Below the pieces are notes generated by a model. That model saw only the letters and a list, made by a program, of their open reading frames with translations. It ran no database searches and was not told where the DNA came from. The translations under genes were made by a program, and so were the position numbers. This document shows, one piece after another, positions 1 through 9,556 of a stretch of 64,000 nucleotides of DNA (position 1 is the stretch's first letter; each line of letters starts with the position of its first letter). Origin of the DNA: Leeia oryzae DSM 17879 (GTDB lineage: Bacteria; Pseudomonadota; Gammaproteobacteria; Burkholderiales; Leeiaceae); contig NZ_AQXU01000011.1 of the NCBI RefSeq assembly GCF_000376945.1, positions 1 through 64,000 of the forward strand, in the 5' to 3' direction.

Positions 1-214
1 TTCAATCTTTAAAACTGGCTTACGTACACTCAAAAAAATTTCTTTTCTTGACTGTGTAAGCACTTATTTCTTTGCAGACCCGAAGGTCTTTGTCCGAAAC
101 AAGCACTCACACTTATCGGTTGTTCGTTTGTTAAAGAGCAGTTGCAACCAACTTCAAACTTTCGTAAACTCAGCGATTAATCGCTTCGTTTCGTCGTCTG
201 CGTCAGCAGCAGAG
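1..214 (-). ncRNA. 5' leader of an rRNA operon; 16S gene begins just off the left edge
   Basis: Read on the minus strand, this is a typical proteobacterial rrn leader. It has a boxA antitermination site, a short hairpin with a TTCG loop (76-89), and the stretch CCGATAAGTGTGAGTGCTTG seen ahead of many betaproteobacterial 16S genes. It ends at the window edge in AAAGATTGAA, the usual sequence a few bases before mature 16S rRNA. No mature 16S sequence is in the window. The 5' end is set about 7 bases downstream of the promoter -10 box and is inferred. Confidence 0.82.
129..140 (-). promoter_or_regulatory. boxA antitermination site (nut-like) of the rrn leader
   Basis: The minus strand reads TGCTCTTTAACA, matching the proteobacterial boxA consensus bound by NusB/NusE (S10), which keeps RNA polymerase resistant to Rho on rRNA operons. 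It lies about 75 bases after the predicted transcription start. Confidence 0.85.
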
Positions 215-220
215 GTACGA

Positions 221-249
221 ACTATACGCACTTCAGCCAGCATCGTCAA
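221..249 (-). promoter_or_regulatory. Sigma-70 promoter of the rRNA operon
   Basis: On the minus strand there is a -35 box TTGACG (249-244), a 17-base spacer and a -10 box TATAGT (226-221), close to consensus. T-rich sequence around 280-295 could serve as an UP element. Its position just before the rrn leader and its leftward direction support the call. Initiation is expected near 214-212. Confidence 0.78.
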
Positions 250-326
250 CACCTCTCTGCAAGTTTTCTGACAGACAACCCAGAAAAAACAACCAAAACA
301 CCGGTAAGCCTTTGTTTGTAAAAACG

Positions 327-350
327 AAATTTAGTTAGCAACCTAAATTT
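327..350 (-). terminator. Weak A/T-rich stem-loop after the hybrid kinase gene
   Basis: AAATTTAG (327-334) and CTAAATTT (343-350) form a perfect 8-bp stem with an 8-base loop. On the minus strand it is followed by a T-rich stretch. It could end the kinase transcript before the rrn promoter, but the stem has only one G-C pair, so termination would be weak. Confidence 0.3.
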
Positions 351-401
351 TAGTGGCACAACAAAAATCTGACCATCCTGCCTCAGTAGAAGAAAAAGCA
401 T

Positions 402-2948
402 TTATCCAGGCAACAAGACACTCGAAAGCGCGGCTTTCAGGCTCTCCAGCGTGAAGGGTTTTGCCAATAATACGGCGGACTCAGGCAAACTGAAGCGCTC
501 GGCCAGCATATCTGCGGGCAATCCGGACATCAGCAGGACGGGCATCTGCGGATTCATCGCCAGGATTTGGTCTCTGAGCATGACGCCATTGCCACCCTGG
601 CCCAGATCGACATCTGACAGCACGCAATCAAACCAGGTGTTCTCCAATAGCCGAAGCGCTTCTTCTACTGTCGATGCGGCCACTACCTGCATATTCATCT
701 CGGCCAGAATATCGACCAGCGCCTCGCGGACATCGGCCTCATCTTCTACCAGCAAGATGCTGGAGGCGGGAACTTCATGGGGGGTAGGGACTGCACTTCC
801 TTGCTGGGCAGGACGCTCCTCTTGATACCAAGGCAGTAGCAGGCTAAAACATGTGCCCTGCCCGGTTTGTGAATGCAACTGGATATCCCCGCCCGATTGC
901 TTGATAAAGCCGTAGATAATAGAGAGGCCGAGGCCGCTGCCAGAACCGGCCTTGGTGGTGAAGAACGGTTCAAATACCCGGTCCCGGATCGACTCGGGTA
1001 TACCGGTACCCGTATCCACCACATCCAGGCGGATCATGCCTTGATCGTTTAGCACATGCGTTTCGAGCGTCAGTTTGCCTACCTGACCCATTGCATCGCG
1101 TGCATTGAGCGCCAGGTTGAGGAGTGCATTCTCGAGCTGACCTCGATCTAGCCAGGCACAGGCGCTACCTGCCTGTAATTTGAGCTCCAGCTGGATGCCC
1201 GTACCGATGCTGTATTCAATCAAGTCGGCCAGCTCCTGCACCAGCCCGTCCACTTCCACGGCCTCCGGCTTCAAGGCCTGACGGCGGGCAAATGCCAGCA
1301 GGCGTTGGGTCAACATGCCGCCACGTTCGGCAGCTTGTCGCGCCCGTACCGTGTACTTCTGCAGCTTTTCATCCAATGCAGGGGTGTTTTCCAGCAAGTA
1401 CAAGTTCCCCATGATAGCGGCCAGCAGATTGTTGAAATCATGCGCCACGCCACCGGTAAGCTGACCGAGCACGTCCATCTTTTGGGATTGCCTAAGCTGT
1501 GCTTCAACGGCACGGCGCTCGGTCAGGTCACTATATAAAGTAACAAAACCGCCACCAGGCATGGGATTACTTCTGAATTCAATGACCCGCCCGTCCGGAT
1601 ACGTCAGCTCGATCCGCTGGGAGTTACGTTGCCTTGCATCGTTGAGTGCATCCAGCGTAGGCAAGGCGGATGAAATATCCGGTGATGGCAACCAAGACTG
1701 GATGGTTTGCAGCGACACCCCGACCTTTACTTTGCTTTCCGATAATCCGAGCAGACTCACATAGCGCGGATTCCAGGTTAACAGGCAGCCGTCTTTGTCA
1801 AATACGGACAAGCCGTCATTAATATTCTCAAACACCGTCTCAAGGAGTTTACGCTGGGCCTTGAGATCGTTGGCCATTCGTCGAACCGCCAAGGTGTTAT
1901 CCCTGAATACCTGGAATGCGCGCGCCAGTGCACCCAGCTCATCTTTCCGGCTCAAAGAAGGAACCGCCTGCTCGGTATCCCCCTCTGCCAACCGGCTCAT
2001 GACTCGGGTAATCGCGCCCAAGGTCTTGACCAGCCGGTTGGCGACGCCCGCACCAAAGGCGGCCACCAGTACACACAACAGTGTCAGCACGCCAATCCCG
2101 AGGATACCCGACTGCACGGTTCTGCTGACGGAGACCGCCTGTCTATCGACCAGTTGCCCGACAGTGACTACATAGTGATCGACTTGCTGACCAAGACGCG
2201 CCGCCTCCGCCCGGGTCAAGGCCAGCAGGAATGCTTTTTTCTCGTGCAACTGAAACTGTTGCCTGCGAAGCCCGAAGATCCCCCTGTCGCCCTGAATATG
2301 CGGGTTCAATTCATTCAGGATATCCTGCTGCGCTGCCGGTATTTGCGCCATGACACTATTCACGTCTGCTTGCAGCATATCCAGCACGGCAGCATCCGAC
2401 ACACTTCCGGCGGCCTGCAAGTCGCGATAAATCACATCCAGCGGGGATTTTTGCGGCAAGGTCTTCCAGCCGTTATGCAACCGGTCGAGCTGATACAGAT
2501 GCTCCCGCAGGTCTTCTCGCAAAAACAGGTCTTTTCGAGTGACTGCAATCAGTTCTTCAATGGCATGGTCCAGCGCCTCTAGCGCCGGCTCAATCTCCAG
2601 TCGCTCCGGGCCTTTTTGTGACAGGCCGCGCGCCAGTTTGGCGGCTTCGTATAGCCGGGCACGCAGCGCATCTGCTTCTGTTTGTAACTGGAACGGCAGG
2701 TTGGTTTCGGCCACATAAGGCGCCATGGCCGCCAATGATGATGTCCGCTGCGCCATTTCAAGCGAGCGGGCAATATCCGGCAGGACACGGGACTGGAAAT
2801 CCTTTAAGGCATCCCGGGTATCCTTCATGCCCCACCACCCCACCAGCGCCAGCGCCATGGATGACAGGAACATGACCAGGAAGGCCAGTAGCAGGCGAAC
2901 GCGAACGGTTTCTGGCAACCAGGAAAGCAATGATTTGACCGACCGCAT
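402..2948 (-). CDS. Hybrid sensor histidine kinase with receiver domain
   Basis: This 848-residue membrane sensor kinase probably passes phosphate to the response regulator encoded just upstream (33-base gap). Visible parts in order: TM helix about 18-40; a large periplasmic, mostly helical sensor region 41-279; TM helix 280-302; HAMP about 303-360; PAS about 367-480; a HisKA H-box VAHDFNNLL with the phosphorylated His at 503; an HATPase with N-box near Asn615, DTGTGI and GSGLGL; and a C-terminal receiver about 731-846 with likely phospho-Asp779. The periplasmic region resembles the helical sensors of TorS-like kinases only in general build, so the ligand is unknown. The gene points at the rrn operon, with only a weak terminator between them. 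Confidence 0.9.
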   Translation of the reverse strand: MRSVKSLLSWLPETVRVRLLLAFLVMFLSSMALALVGWWGMKDTRDALKDFQSRVLPDIARSLEMAQRTSSLAAMAPYVAETNLPFQLQTEADALRARLYEAAKLARGLSQKGPERLEIEPALEALDHAIEELIAVTRKDLFLREDLREHLYQLDRLHNGWKTLPQKSPLDVIYRDLQAAGSVSDAAVLDMLQADVNSVMAQIPAAQQDILNELNPHIQGDRGIFGLRRQQFQLHEKKAFLLALTRAEAARLGQQVDHYVVTVGQLVDRQAVSVSRTVQSGILGIGVLTLLCVLVAAFGAGVANRLVKTLGAITRVMSRLAEGDTEQAVPSLSRKDELGALARAFQVFRDNTLAVRRMANDLKAQRKLLETVFENINDGLSVFDKDGCLLTWNPRYVSLLGLSESKVKVGVSLQTIQSWLPSPDISSALPTLDALNDARQRNSQRIELTYPDGRVIEFRSNPMPGGGFVTLYSDLTERRAVEAQLRQSQKMDVLGQLTGGVAHDFNNLLAAIMGNLYLLENTPALDEKLQKYTVRARQAAERGGMLTQRLLAFARRQALKPEAVEVDGLVQELADLIEYSIGTGIQLELKLQAGSACAWLDRGQLENALLNLALNARDAMGQVGKLTLETHVLNDQGMIRLDVVDTGTGIPESIRDRVFEPFFTTKAGSGSGLGLSIIYGFIKQSGGDIQLHSQTGQGTCFSLLLPWYQEERPAQQGSAVPTPHEVPASSILLVEDEADVREALVDILAEMNMQVVAASTVEEALRLLENTWFDCVLSDVDLGQGGNGVMLRDQILAMNPQMPVLLMSGLPADMLAERFSLPESAVLLAKPFTLESLKAALSSVLLPG

Positions 2949-2981
2949 GTAAAGCCCTTTGGTTAGATCGCTAAACGGTGT

Positions 2982-3725
2982 CTAGACCGGGACACTGCGT
3001 TTGATTTCAGGTGTAAATATATAACCAAGTCCGCGCTCGGTCCTGATAAGGGTGGGCTGCTTGGGATTGGGTTCGATTTTTCTGCGCAGCCGCACAATCA
3101 GAACGTCGATGGTGCGATCAAACACTTCGGTATCACCTCCGCGCGTCAATTCCAGCAACTGATCCCGACTGAGTACGCGGTGCGGGTGAGACAAGAAAGT
3201 TTCCAGCAGCAGAAACTCCCCCGGCGTCAGCGCACAGGTCTGTTGCTGTGCATCTTTTAATTCCCGTGCCGTCATGTCTGCCGTCCAGCCGGCAAAATAG
3301 TAGCAGTCGTGCGAGGAATCGATCACGCTTTCCATCGGCACATTGAGCTGCGTGGACCTTCTGAGCAAGGCACGAATCCTAGCCAGCAATTCCCGAGGAT
3401 TGAATGGTTTCATGAGAAAGTCGTCGGCGGCGAGCTCCAGCCCCAGAATACGATCTGTTTCATCCCCTTTGCCCGTGAGGATCATGATAGGCACATTGGA
3501 TTGCTGGCGCAGCGCGCGCGCCAGCGTCAGCCCATCTTCGCCTTTGAGACGCAAATCCAGAAGAATCAGGTCATATCTGGATTGACCAAGCTCAGCGAGC
3601 ATGGCCTCGCCTGTCGCAACCGCGGTTGCAACAAAGCCACTACTCTCTAGCAAGTCAACCAGCATTTCTCTCATGGACACTTCGTCATCCACAATCAGAA
3701 CTGACTGGGTCACCGGCTGCGTCAT
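2982..3725 (-). CDS. OmpR-family response regulator
   Basis: This DNA-binding response regulator of about 247 residues is the cognate partner of the hybrid kinase downstream. The receiver starts VLIVDDE and carries phospho-Asp57 in LLDLRL, with the conserved Lys in LMKPFN. The C-terminal winged helix contains DRTIDVLIVRLRRKIE and the ERGLGY wing. The start was chosen at the Met of MTQPVTQS because GGAGG lies 5 bases before that ATG. A longer frame reaching 3800 has no comparable ribosome site. It is first in its two-gene operon. The target genes cannot be read from sequence. Confidence 0.92.
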   Translation of the reverse strand: MTQPVTQSVLIVDDEVSMREMLVDLLESSGFVATAVATGEAMLAELGQSRYDLILLDLRLKGEDGLTLARALRQQSNVPIMILTGKGDETDRILGLELAADDFLMKPFNPRELLARIRALLRRSTQLNVPMESVIDSSHDCYYFAGWTADMTARELKDAQQQTCALTPGEFLLLETFLSHPHRVLSRDQLLELTRGGDTEVFDRTIDVLIVRLRRKIEPNPKQPTLIRTERGLGYIFTPEIKRSVPV

Positions 3726-3910
3726 ACATCCTCCAGACGTCAAAAAAACAAACTGCCACTCTGACACATATATATTCGTTATTTGATGAGATATGCCCAC
3801 TCACGTTTGATACCCGCTATCTCATAACAGGAAATATGTCGTACATGATTTCAATTGTTTCAAAACTAGCAGATAAACGCGAAAAAAGCAGAACTTCTGT
3901 TGGCGCATAT

Positions 3911-3949
3911 GCAAAACCCCCTTAAGCCAGCAGCTTAAGGGGGTTTTGC
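3911..3949 (-). terminator. Rho-independent terminator after the dynamin-like gene
   Basis: Perfect 16-bp arms GCAAAACCCCCTTAAG (3911-3926) and its complement (3934-3949) enclose a 7-base loop. The A/T-rich outer stem gives a T-run on both strands. The leftward GTPase gene ends at 3975, so this is its terminator, and it isolates the two-component operon promoter. Confidence 0.9.
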
Positions 3950-3974
3950 AAGGCAGGCGGATTGTGCAAATGGC

Positions 3975-5933
3975 TTATGCTGCCCGCCCCAAAATACCGC
4001 CCGACTCCTGATTCAGGATGCCATATACTTCTCGCAAGACATTATCCAGATTGGCTTGCTGCTCTTGGATTGAAGTCTCGACGGCTTCCAGCTCCAGCAC
4101 GCGCTCTTCCAGAGTATCGGTTGCCTTGTGAATGCGCTTGACGTTCTCCAGCCGGCGACGCAGTTGCAACTGATGTTCTCTGACCTGGGTTTCCATGGGT
4201 GCCATAATGGCCTTTAACCATGCGTCTACATCCCGGTTGGCGATATCAAAAACATACACCACATTGTTGGCAATGGTTTCAAAGAATTTCTGGGTCAGCG
4301 TTTCCTGGCGGGTGGTCAGCATGGTGCCCAGGCTGGCAAAGTGGGCACGATACACTTTCTCCAGACGACTGATTTCCTTGTGGTACTTCAGTGTAGAAAA
4401 GGGAGATGGCGTCACTTTGGCCAGCCCGTGTTCCTGACTGAACTTCTGATACATGCCACCCATCATGGCCTGAATTTCGGTTACTTGTTCAGCCGCTTTG
4501 GCAAGACGCTGATTCACGGAACGGAAAAACTCATTCATGGCAGATGACAAGCCGCTGGACAGCATGCTTTTCTGCATGCTTTCACGGACAGTGTGAATCT
4601 CGTTTCTGAGGGCATCTTTGCCAAGGTGGCTGAACAGGATGTTGGTTTGCTGCGAGAATACGCTTCTCAGGGCCTGAAATTGCGCCAGGCCTTTTTCGAA
4701 ACGCTGTTTTTCCTCGGCAATCTTGTCGAGCATGCTGACGATGGTATCTCTGTTTTTGCCTTTCAGTGCCCGCAGTTCTTCCAGTTGCTCTTGGATGCCA
4801 TGGTTTCTGGCCTGCAGAATACTCCGCACATCACTCACCATGATCTCGATTTCATTCTGGGTAGAGTCACGCACGATATCCTGCTTGGCAGGAATCAACC
4901 CCTCGGCAATCGCCGCTTCCAGGGCTGGCATACGGCTTTTCACCAGCAGATTGGCATCGCCCTGGATTTTGGCAACCAGTGCTTTCTGTGCTGACACAGG
5001 AAATACCTGGCTGGTTTTTAAACCCAGCATTTCTGCACTGTTATTCACCTGTTTGGTAATTTCGGCGTCAATTTCCTGCTCGGTTTTCAGGGCATCCCAC
5101 AAACCATCAATCTTGTTCAGCACCACGACCCGGCCGCCTGAACGCCCATGTCCAGCCACGTACTCTTTCCAGATATCCAGGTCGGATCGGGTCACCCCGG
5201 TATCCGCCCCCAGAATAAATACGATTGCATGGGCAGAAGGCAGCATGGACAACGTCAATTCCGGTTCCGCACCAATTGCATTTAGGCCCGGGGTATCCAG
5301 AATTACCAAGCCTTGTTGCAGCAAGGGATGCGGGAAATTAATGATGGCATGGCGCCAGCAAGGAATATCCACCGTACCATCCGAATGCACGGTGACCAGG
5401 CTGTCTTCGTCCGACTCGTTGAACAAGCCGTATTTTTTGGCCACATCAACCGGCACACGCTTGGTTTCCCCAACACGCTGGAATGCAGCCATCATGGCAT
5501 CCGGAGAATTCAGATCCAGCGGGATGGTCAGCCATTCTTCAGGGTAACGTTTGTATTCTGCCGTGGTTGTTGCTCCGTCACGGGTTTCGATCGGCAACAG
5601 TTGAATGGCCACCGGGCGCATGGAGTCATACATCAACTCGGTTGGACACATGGTGGTGCGGCCTGCAGAGGATGGCAGAATGCGCTGTCCGTAACCGGCA
5701 AAGAAAATCGAGTTGATCAGTTCGGACTTGCCGCGTGAAAACTCGGCCACAAACGCGATGTTCAGTTTGTCATCACGCAGGCGATCAATCAGTTGCTGAC
5801 TGCGCAACGCCAGCTGGGCATCGTTAAGATCCTGTTCGGTCAGCCAGCGCTGCAATTGACTTACGGAACGGACAATCTGCTCGCGCCAGTTATGATAGGC
5901 ATGCAAGTCTGCCGTTAAAGCATCCTGGGTCAC
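3975..5933 (-). CDS. Dynamin-like GTPase
   Basis: This large GTPase of the bacterial dynamin family is about 652 residues. From the chosen start the G domain shows a P-loop AEFSRGKS near 63-70, DTPG near 213-216 and NKID near 273-276. A long helical region follows (about 350-640), as expected for the stalk/bundle that mediates assembly on membranes. No clear TM helix is visible. The start is placed at GTG 5933 because GGAGG sits 7 bases upstream; the ATG at 5951 lies before that site and has none. Bacterial dynamin-like proteins act in membrane remodelling or repair. The gene is alone, with no second dynamin subunit nearby, so its job in this organism is not shown. Confidence 0.86.
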   Translation of the reverse strand: MTQDALTADLHAYHNWREQIVRSVSQLQRWLTEQDLNDAQLALRSQQLIDRLRDDKLNIAFVAEFSRGKSELINSIFFAGYGQRILPSSAGRTTMCPTELMYDSMRPVAIQLLPIETRDGATTTAEYKRYPEEWLTIPLDLNSPDAMMAAFQRVGETKRVPVDVAKKYGLFNESDEDSLVTVHSDGTVDIPCWRHAIINFPHPLLQQGLVILDTPGLNAIGAEPELTLSMLPSAHAIVFILGADTGVTRSDLDIWKEYVAGHGRSGGRVVVLNKIDGLWDALKTEQEIDAEITKQVNNSAEMLGLKTSQVFPVSAQKALVAKIQGDANLLVKSRMPALEAAIAEGLIPAKQDIVRDSTQNEIEIMVSDVRSILQARNHGIQEQLEELRALKGKNRDTIVSMLDKIAEEKQRFEKGLAQFQALRSVFSQQTNILFSHLGKDALRNEIHTVRESMQKSMLSSGLSSAMNEFFRSVNQRLAKAAEQVTEIQAMMGGMYQKFSQEHGLAKVTPSPFSTLKYHKEISRLEKVYRAHFASLGTMLTTRQETLTQKFFETIANNVVYVFDIANRDVDAWLKAIMAPMETQVREHQLQLRRRLENVKRIHKATDTLEERVLELEAVETSIQEQQANLDNVLREVYGILNQESGGILGRAA

Positions 5934-6107
5934 GATTGAGCCTCCACACATTGGTGTTGTTGTACTGCATTACGCTGTGAGCGATCGATTAGACGACTGA
6001 CGATCTGTGCACGACAGTGCAATGAATATATTAGATGGGTTTGCAACGATGTTGGCATAACGATGCCGGCCTGTAAACACCGGCTATCGCGTAAACACGC
6101 CTTCCAG

Positions 6108-6941
6108 TCAACTTAGCTGGCAGTTTTCACAGAAAAAACTGCTTCGCTGTCCGATTTTCAGCGTCGAAACGGGTGTACCACAGACACGACATGGCTTGCC
6201 CGCCTGATCATACACATACAGCTGTAACTGGAAATAACCAGTCTCACCATTGCTGTTCAGATAATCCCTTAATGTACTGCCGCCGCTTTGCAGGGCAGAT
6301 TCAAGCGTCGCCTTGATGCACGACACCAGTCGCTCACAGGCAGAAAAGTCCAGCTGGCCAGCTGGTGTCAGCGGGTGAATGCCGGCATGAAACAAGGATT
6401 CGGACGCATAAATATTACCCACCCCCACCACCACTTGCTGATCCATGATGACTTGCTTGACAGGCTGTTTGCGGCCTTTTAATGCGGACTGCAACGCCTG
6501 TGCCGTGAACGAGTCCGACAAGGGCTCCGGACCCAACCCTTTCAATAACGCATGTTCGCGCCAGTCATCCGGAATCCAAAGCATGCAACCAAACCGTCGC
6601 GGATCATGATAACGAAGCGTCACACCACCGGCATCTGCTCCGCCATCAAACTCAATATCGATATGGTCGTGTTTCTTCTCCGGCATGGGTTCGCTTAGCA
6701 CCCTCAGAGAGCCAGACATGCCCAGATGACACATCAACCATCCGGCGCCCAGATCAAACAACAGATACTTGGCACGACGCTCTACCGCTTTCAGCACCCG
6801 GCCGACCATATAGTCAGCCAGCAACTCCGGCACTGGCCAACGCAAGCGGGCCTGACGCACGATCACCCGGGTGACCTGCCGTCCCTGAATATGCGGCAAT
6901 ATGCCTCGCTTTGTCGTTTCTACCTCGGGTAATTCCGGCAT
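6108..6941 (-). CDS. mutM: Formamidopyrimidine-DNA glycosylase (Fpg/MutM)
   Basis: This 277-residue base-excision repair enzyme removes 8-oxoguanine and ring-opened purines and nicks the strand by beta/delta elimination. It starts MPELPEVET, so Pro2 becomes the catalytic N-terminal proline and Glu3 the general acid. The lysine in ERRAKYLLF is the conserved substrate-contacting residue. The central helix-two-turn-helix has VGVGNIYASESLF. The C-terminal zinc finger has Cys pairs CRVC and CENC. Length matches the family. It is transcribed alone, divergent from the TPR gene. Confidence 0.97.
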   Translation of the reverse strand: MPELPEVETTKRGILPHIQGRQVTRVIVRQARLRWPVPELLADYMVGRVLKAVERRAKYLLFDLGAGWLMCHLGMSGSLRVLSEPMPEKKHDHIDIEFDGGADAGGVTLRYHDPRRFGCMLWIPDDWREHALLKGLGPEPLSDSFTAQALQSALKGRKQPVKQVIMDQQVVVGVGNIYASESLFHAGIHPLTPAGQLDFSACERLVSCIKATLESALQSGGSTLRDYLNSNGETGYFQLQLYVYDQAGKPCRVCGTPVSTLKIGQRSSFFCENCQLS

Positions 6942-7241
6942 GATTTCAATACACCTGCTGAGTCAATTGAATGTGTTAGATATGAAGAATATTGGTCAGA
7001 ACACGGGCTGCGCCAAACCCGCAGTGACAAAATCAATGATCAAACGGCAAAATTTCACGCATCACAGCACGTTTCAGAACCATTTACTTGTAAACTTCTC
7101 TAATATAAAGCTTGGATACCGCCCGACTTAGTATAGCGTGCCTGCTTGCATGCCTGTATCACAGCTCGGTCGTTTTTGCCTATTCACTAGATTGATACAC
7201 TTTCATTGTTTCTGTTACCAGGTCGCGAAAGGACGTTTTGA
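6942..7241. other. Intergenic region between mutM and the TPR gene
   Basis: This 300-base spacer separates two divergent genes and must hold both promoters. The stretch around 7080-7130 is relatively A/T-rich. I found no convincing -35/-10 pair, repeat or RNA fold, and no open frame that looks coding. AAAGGA about 8 bases before 7242 is the ribosome site of the TPR gene. Confidence 0.5.
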
Positions 7242-8939
7242 ATGAACCGGTTTGCACTTGCACTCGCCAGCTGGCTGGCCATACAAGGCGTAGCTACCGC
7301 CGCAGGTGCGGATAAAACGCCGCCAACACCCACGGCGGCCCCGACACGCCTCAGTGCGACCTACCTGCAGTCCGTTTATCGCTACCTGATCGCCGAAGTA
7401 GCAAAGCAGCGCGGCCAGGGTGATCTGGCATTACAGCTTTATAATCAATTACTCAAAGACTATCCCGATCCGGTACTGGCGAAAATCGCAGTGGAAACAG
7501 CGGCTCGCCAGGGACACTTGGGCAACGCGCTGGACTATGCCGTGCAATGGAACGCCATTTCACCCGCAGACCCGATCGCACAACAATGGCTGATCAGCCT
7601 GGCGTTGAGAAGCCCATCTCCCAGCAACTACAGCGACGACATCCAGCGCATCCTTCGTCAAGCGGGCCCCCGACTGGCAGAGACCTGGTTAAGCATTGCC
7701 GCAAGGGCTGCAGAAGGACAGCAAAAACTGGCACTCGCCAACCTGATTGATGAATGGGCCGCACCGTATGGCGATGTGGCTGAAGCCTGGTGGGCCAAGG
7801 CACTGGCTGCCCAAAACAGAGGTCAGCAAGAAGCTGCGCTGAACGACCTTGGCAAAGCCATGTCGCTCAAACCAGACTGGGAAGCCGCCGCCGTACAGCA
7901 TGCCCGCCTGACGGCACAACGTGCCCCGGCCGACGGTCTGGCCGAGCTGCAGAAGTTCATCAAAACGCATCCGAATGCTAATGAAGCCAAACTGGCCAAT
8001 GCACGCCTGCTGGTTGCTGATAAACAATACCCGGCCGCAAAAAGTGCCTTCATGGCACTACGCAAAGACATGCCAGAGAATCCGGATATCCCATATGCAA
8101 TCGGCGTGCTGGCCATTCAGGATGCAGACGACAAGACGGCAGAAGCCGCCTTTAAGGATGCCTTGCAGCTTGGTTACGGTGACACAGATACCATTTACCT
8201 GATGCTGGGCGAACTGACCGAAAAGCGTGGGGCACTCAATGATGCCATCGAGGCCTACCAGAACGTGGATGGCAGCAGTTTTGCCATGGCACAACTGCGG
8301 ATTGCCGACATCCTGAATAGCCAAAACCGGTTTGACGAGGCTTTGGCCAATCTGGATCAGGCCAGTACACAGCAACCCGCCATGCAAAACCAGTTTCTGG
8401 GCGCCAAACTGGTGGTCCTGCGCAAAGCCAAGCGCTATCAGGCGGCTTATGACCTGTTAACGGCCCGCCTGGCAATCGACAAGAACAATCCCGGCCTGCT
8501 GTACGAGCGCGCGATGATGGCCGACCGTCTCGACAAGCTCGACCTCTTGCAAAAAGACCTGCAAAGCGCACTCAAACTGGACCCGAACCACGCACAATCC
8601 CTGAATGCACTGGGTTATACACTGGCCGATCGTCTCGACAAAGCTGCCGAAGGCCTGCCAATGATTCAGCGTGCGGTGGACCAGGAGCCGGACAACCCGG
8701 CATTTATAGACAGCCTGGGCTGGGCCCAATACAAGCTGGGAAAACTGACAGAGGCTGAGGCCAGCCTGCGCAAAGCGTACTCAATCGATAGCGATGCTGA
8801 AATCGCAGCACACCTTGGCGAAGTGCTCTGGGTAACCGGCAAACATGAGGAAGCCTTGAGTATCTGGCATGATGCCCAATCAAAAGAACCGGAACGGCAA
8901 GAAATCAGTGCCACCATGAAGCGGCTTCAGGCTCAATGA
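7242..8939 (+). CDS. TPR-repeat protein, exported, upstream of lolB
   Basis: This is a 565-residue protein with an N-terminal signal peptide (hydrophobic 4-20, cleavage likely near the Ala-rich end). It is built almost wholly of tetratricopeptide repeats, for example around residues 350-400 and 440-540, where SLNALGYTLADR and FIDSLGWAQYKLGK are typical TPR helices. Such proteins are scaffolds in the periplasm or at the outer membrane. The stop codon overlaps the lolB start (ATGA), so the two are translationally coupled. A TPR gene before lolB is a common betaproteobacterial arrangement, suggesting a link to outer-membrane lipoprotein assembly; that link is inferred from context. Confidence 0.88.
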   Translation: MNRFALALASWLAIQGVATAAGADKTPPTPTAAPTRLSATYLQSVYRYLIAEVAKQRGQGDLALQLYNQLLKDYPDPVLAKIAVETAARQGHLGNALDYAVQWNAISPADPIAQQWLISLALRSPSPSNYSDDIQRILRQAGPRLAETWLSIAARAAEGQQKLALANLIDEWAAPYGDVAEAWWAKALAAQNRGQQEAALNDLGKAMSLKPDWEAAAVQHARLTAQRAPADGLAELQKFIKTHPNANEAKLANARLLVADKQYPAAKSAFMALRKDMPENPDIPYAIGVLAIQDADDKTAEAAFKDALQLGYGDTDTIYLMLGELTEKRGALNDAIEAYQNVDGSSFAMAQLRIADILNSQNRFDEALANLDQASTQQPAMQNQFLGAKLVVLRKAKRYQAAYDLLTARLAIDKNNPGLLYERAMMADRLDKLDLLQKDLQSALKLDPNHAQSLNALGYTLADRLDKAAEGLPMIQRAVDQEPDNPAFIDSLGWAQYKLGKLTEAEASLRKAYSIDSDAEIAAHLGEVLWVTGKHEEALSIWHDAQSKEPERQEISATMKRLQAQ

Positions 8940-9556
8940 TTCGCGCCCAACCGCATTGCAACGCACGTGCACTTGGCAAAGGCATACTGGCCATGGTGGT
9001 CTTGGTGCTGACCGGGTGTGTGAGTGTCAATACCAGCAAACAGATGGATACCGGCCAGCTTGCCTTTGAAATCAACGGCCGGCTAGGCATCCGCTTTCAG
9101 GATCAGTCCGAACAGGCACAGCTTTACTGGCGCCATGGCGACAAAGGAGACTGGCTGAGCCTGGAAGGCCCATTGGGCCAGACAGTCGCCACCCTCTCCA
9201 GTAATGCCGACAAAACCGTCCTGATCACAACCGACAGGACCTGGGAGGCTGCTGACCCCGAAGCCCTCACGGAAGAAGCCCTGGGCTGGCGCTTGCCCCT
9301 TGGCGGACTGAGCCAATGGATTACCGGCACCCCGGATACGCGACGCACTTACGAATGGCAAACAACCGGACAGCCCGATCAGCGTACACTTCGGCAAGAT
9401 GGTTGGGAAATACGCTACAGCACCTATTTTACAGATACACCGCAGCATTTGCCGCGCAAGCTGGAACTGATACGCGATGAGCTGCACCTGAAACTCGTGG
9501 TTGATCAATGGACAACCGGCCCGGCCATGGATACAAAACCCCAGACATTACAATGA
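8936..9556 (+). CDS. lolB: Outer-membrane lipoprotein receptor LolB
   Basis: LolB accepts lipoproteins from the periplasmic carrier LolA and inserts them into the outer membrane. The 206-residue product has a lipobox LTGC with the lipidated Cys at 28, then the LolB fold, including FEINGRLGIRF, YWRHGDKGDWLSLEGPLGQ and the C-terminal LKLVVDQW. Size fits the family. It overlaps the upstream TPR gene by 4 bases and the start of ispE by 4, giving a tight TPR-lolB-ispE operon. Confidence 0.93.
   Translation: MIRAQPHCNARALGKGILAMVVLVLTGCVSVNTSKQMDTGQLAFEINGRLGIRFQDQSEQAQLYWRHGDKGDWLSLEGPLGQTVATLSSNADKTVLITTDRTWEAADPEALTEEALGWRLPLGGLSQWITGTPDTRRTYEWQTTGQPDQRTLRQDGWEIRYSTYFTDTPQHLPRKLELIRDELHLKLVVDQWTTGPAMDTKPQTLQ

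Noticed and set aside
4723-5547. Ser-rich open frame antisense to the dynamin-like gene (274 codons)
   Set aside because: Low-complexity Ser/Arg-rich translation typical of a shadow frame; the GTPase motifs prove the other strand.
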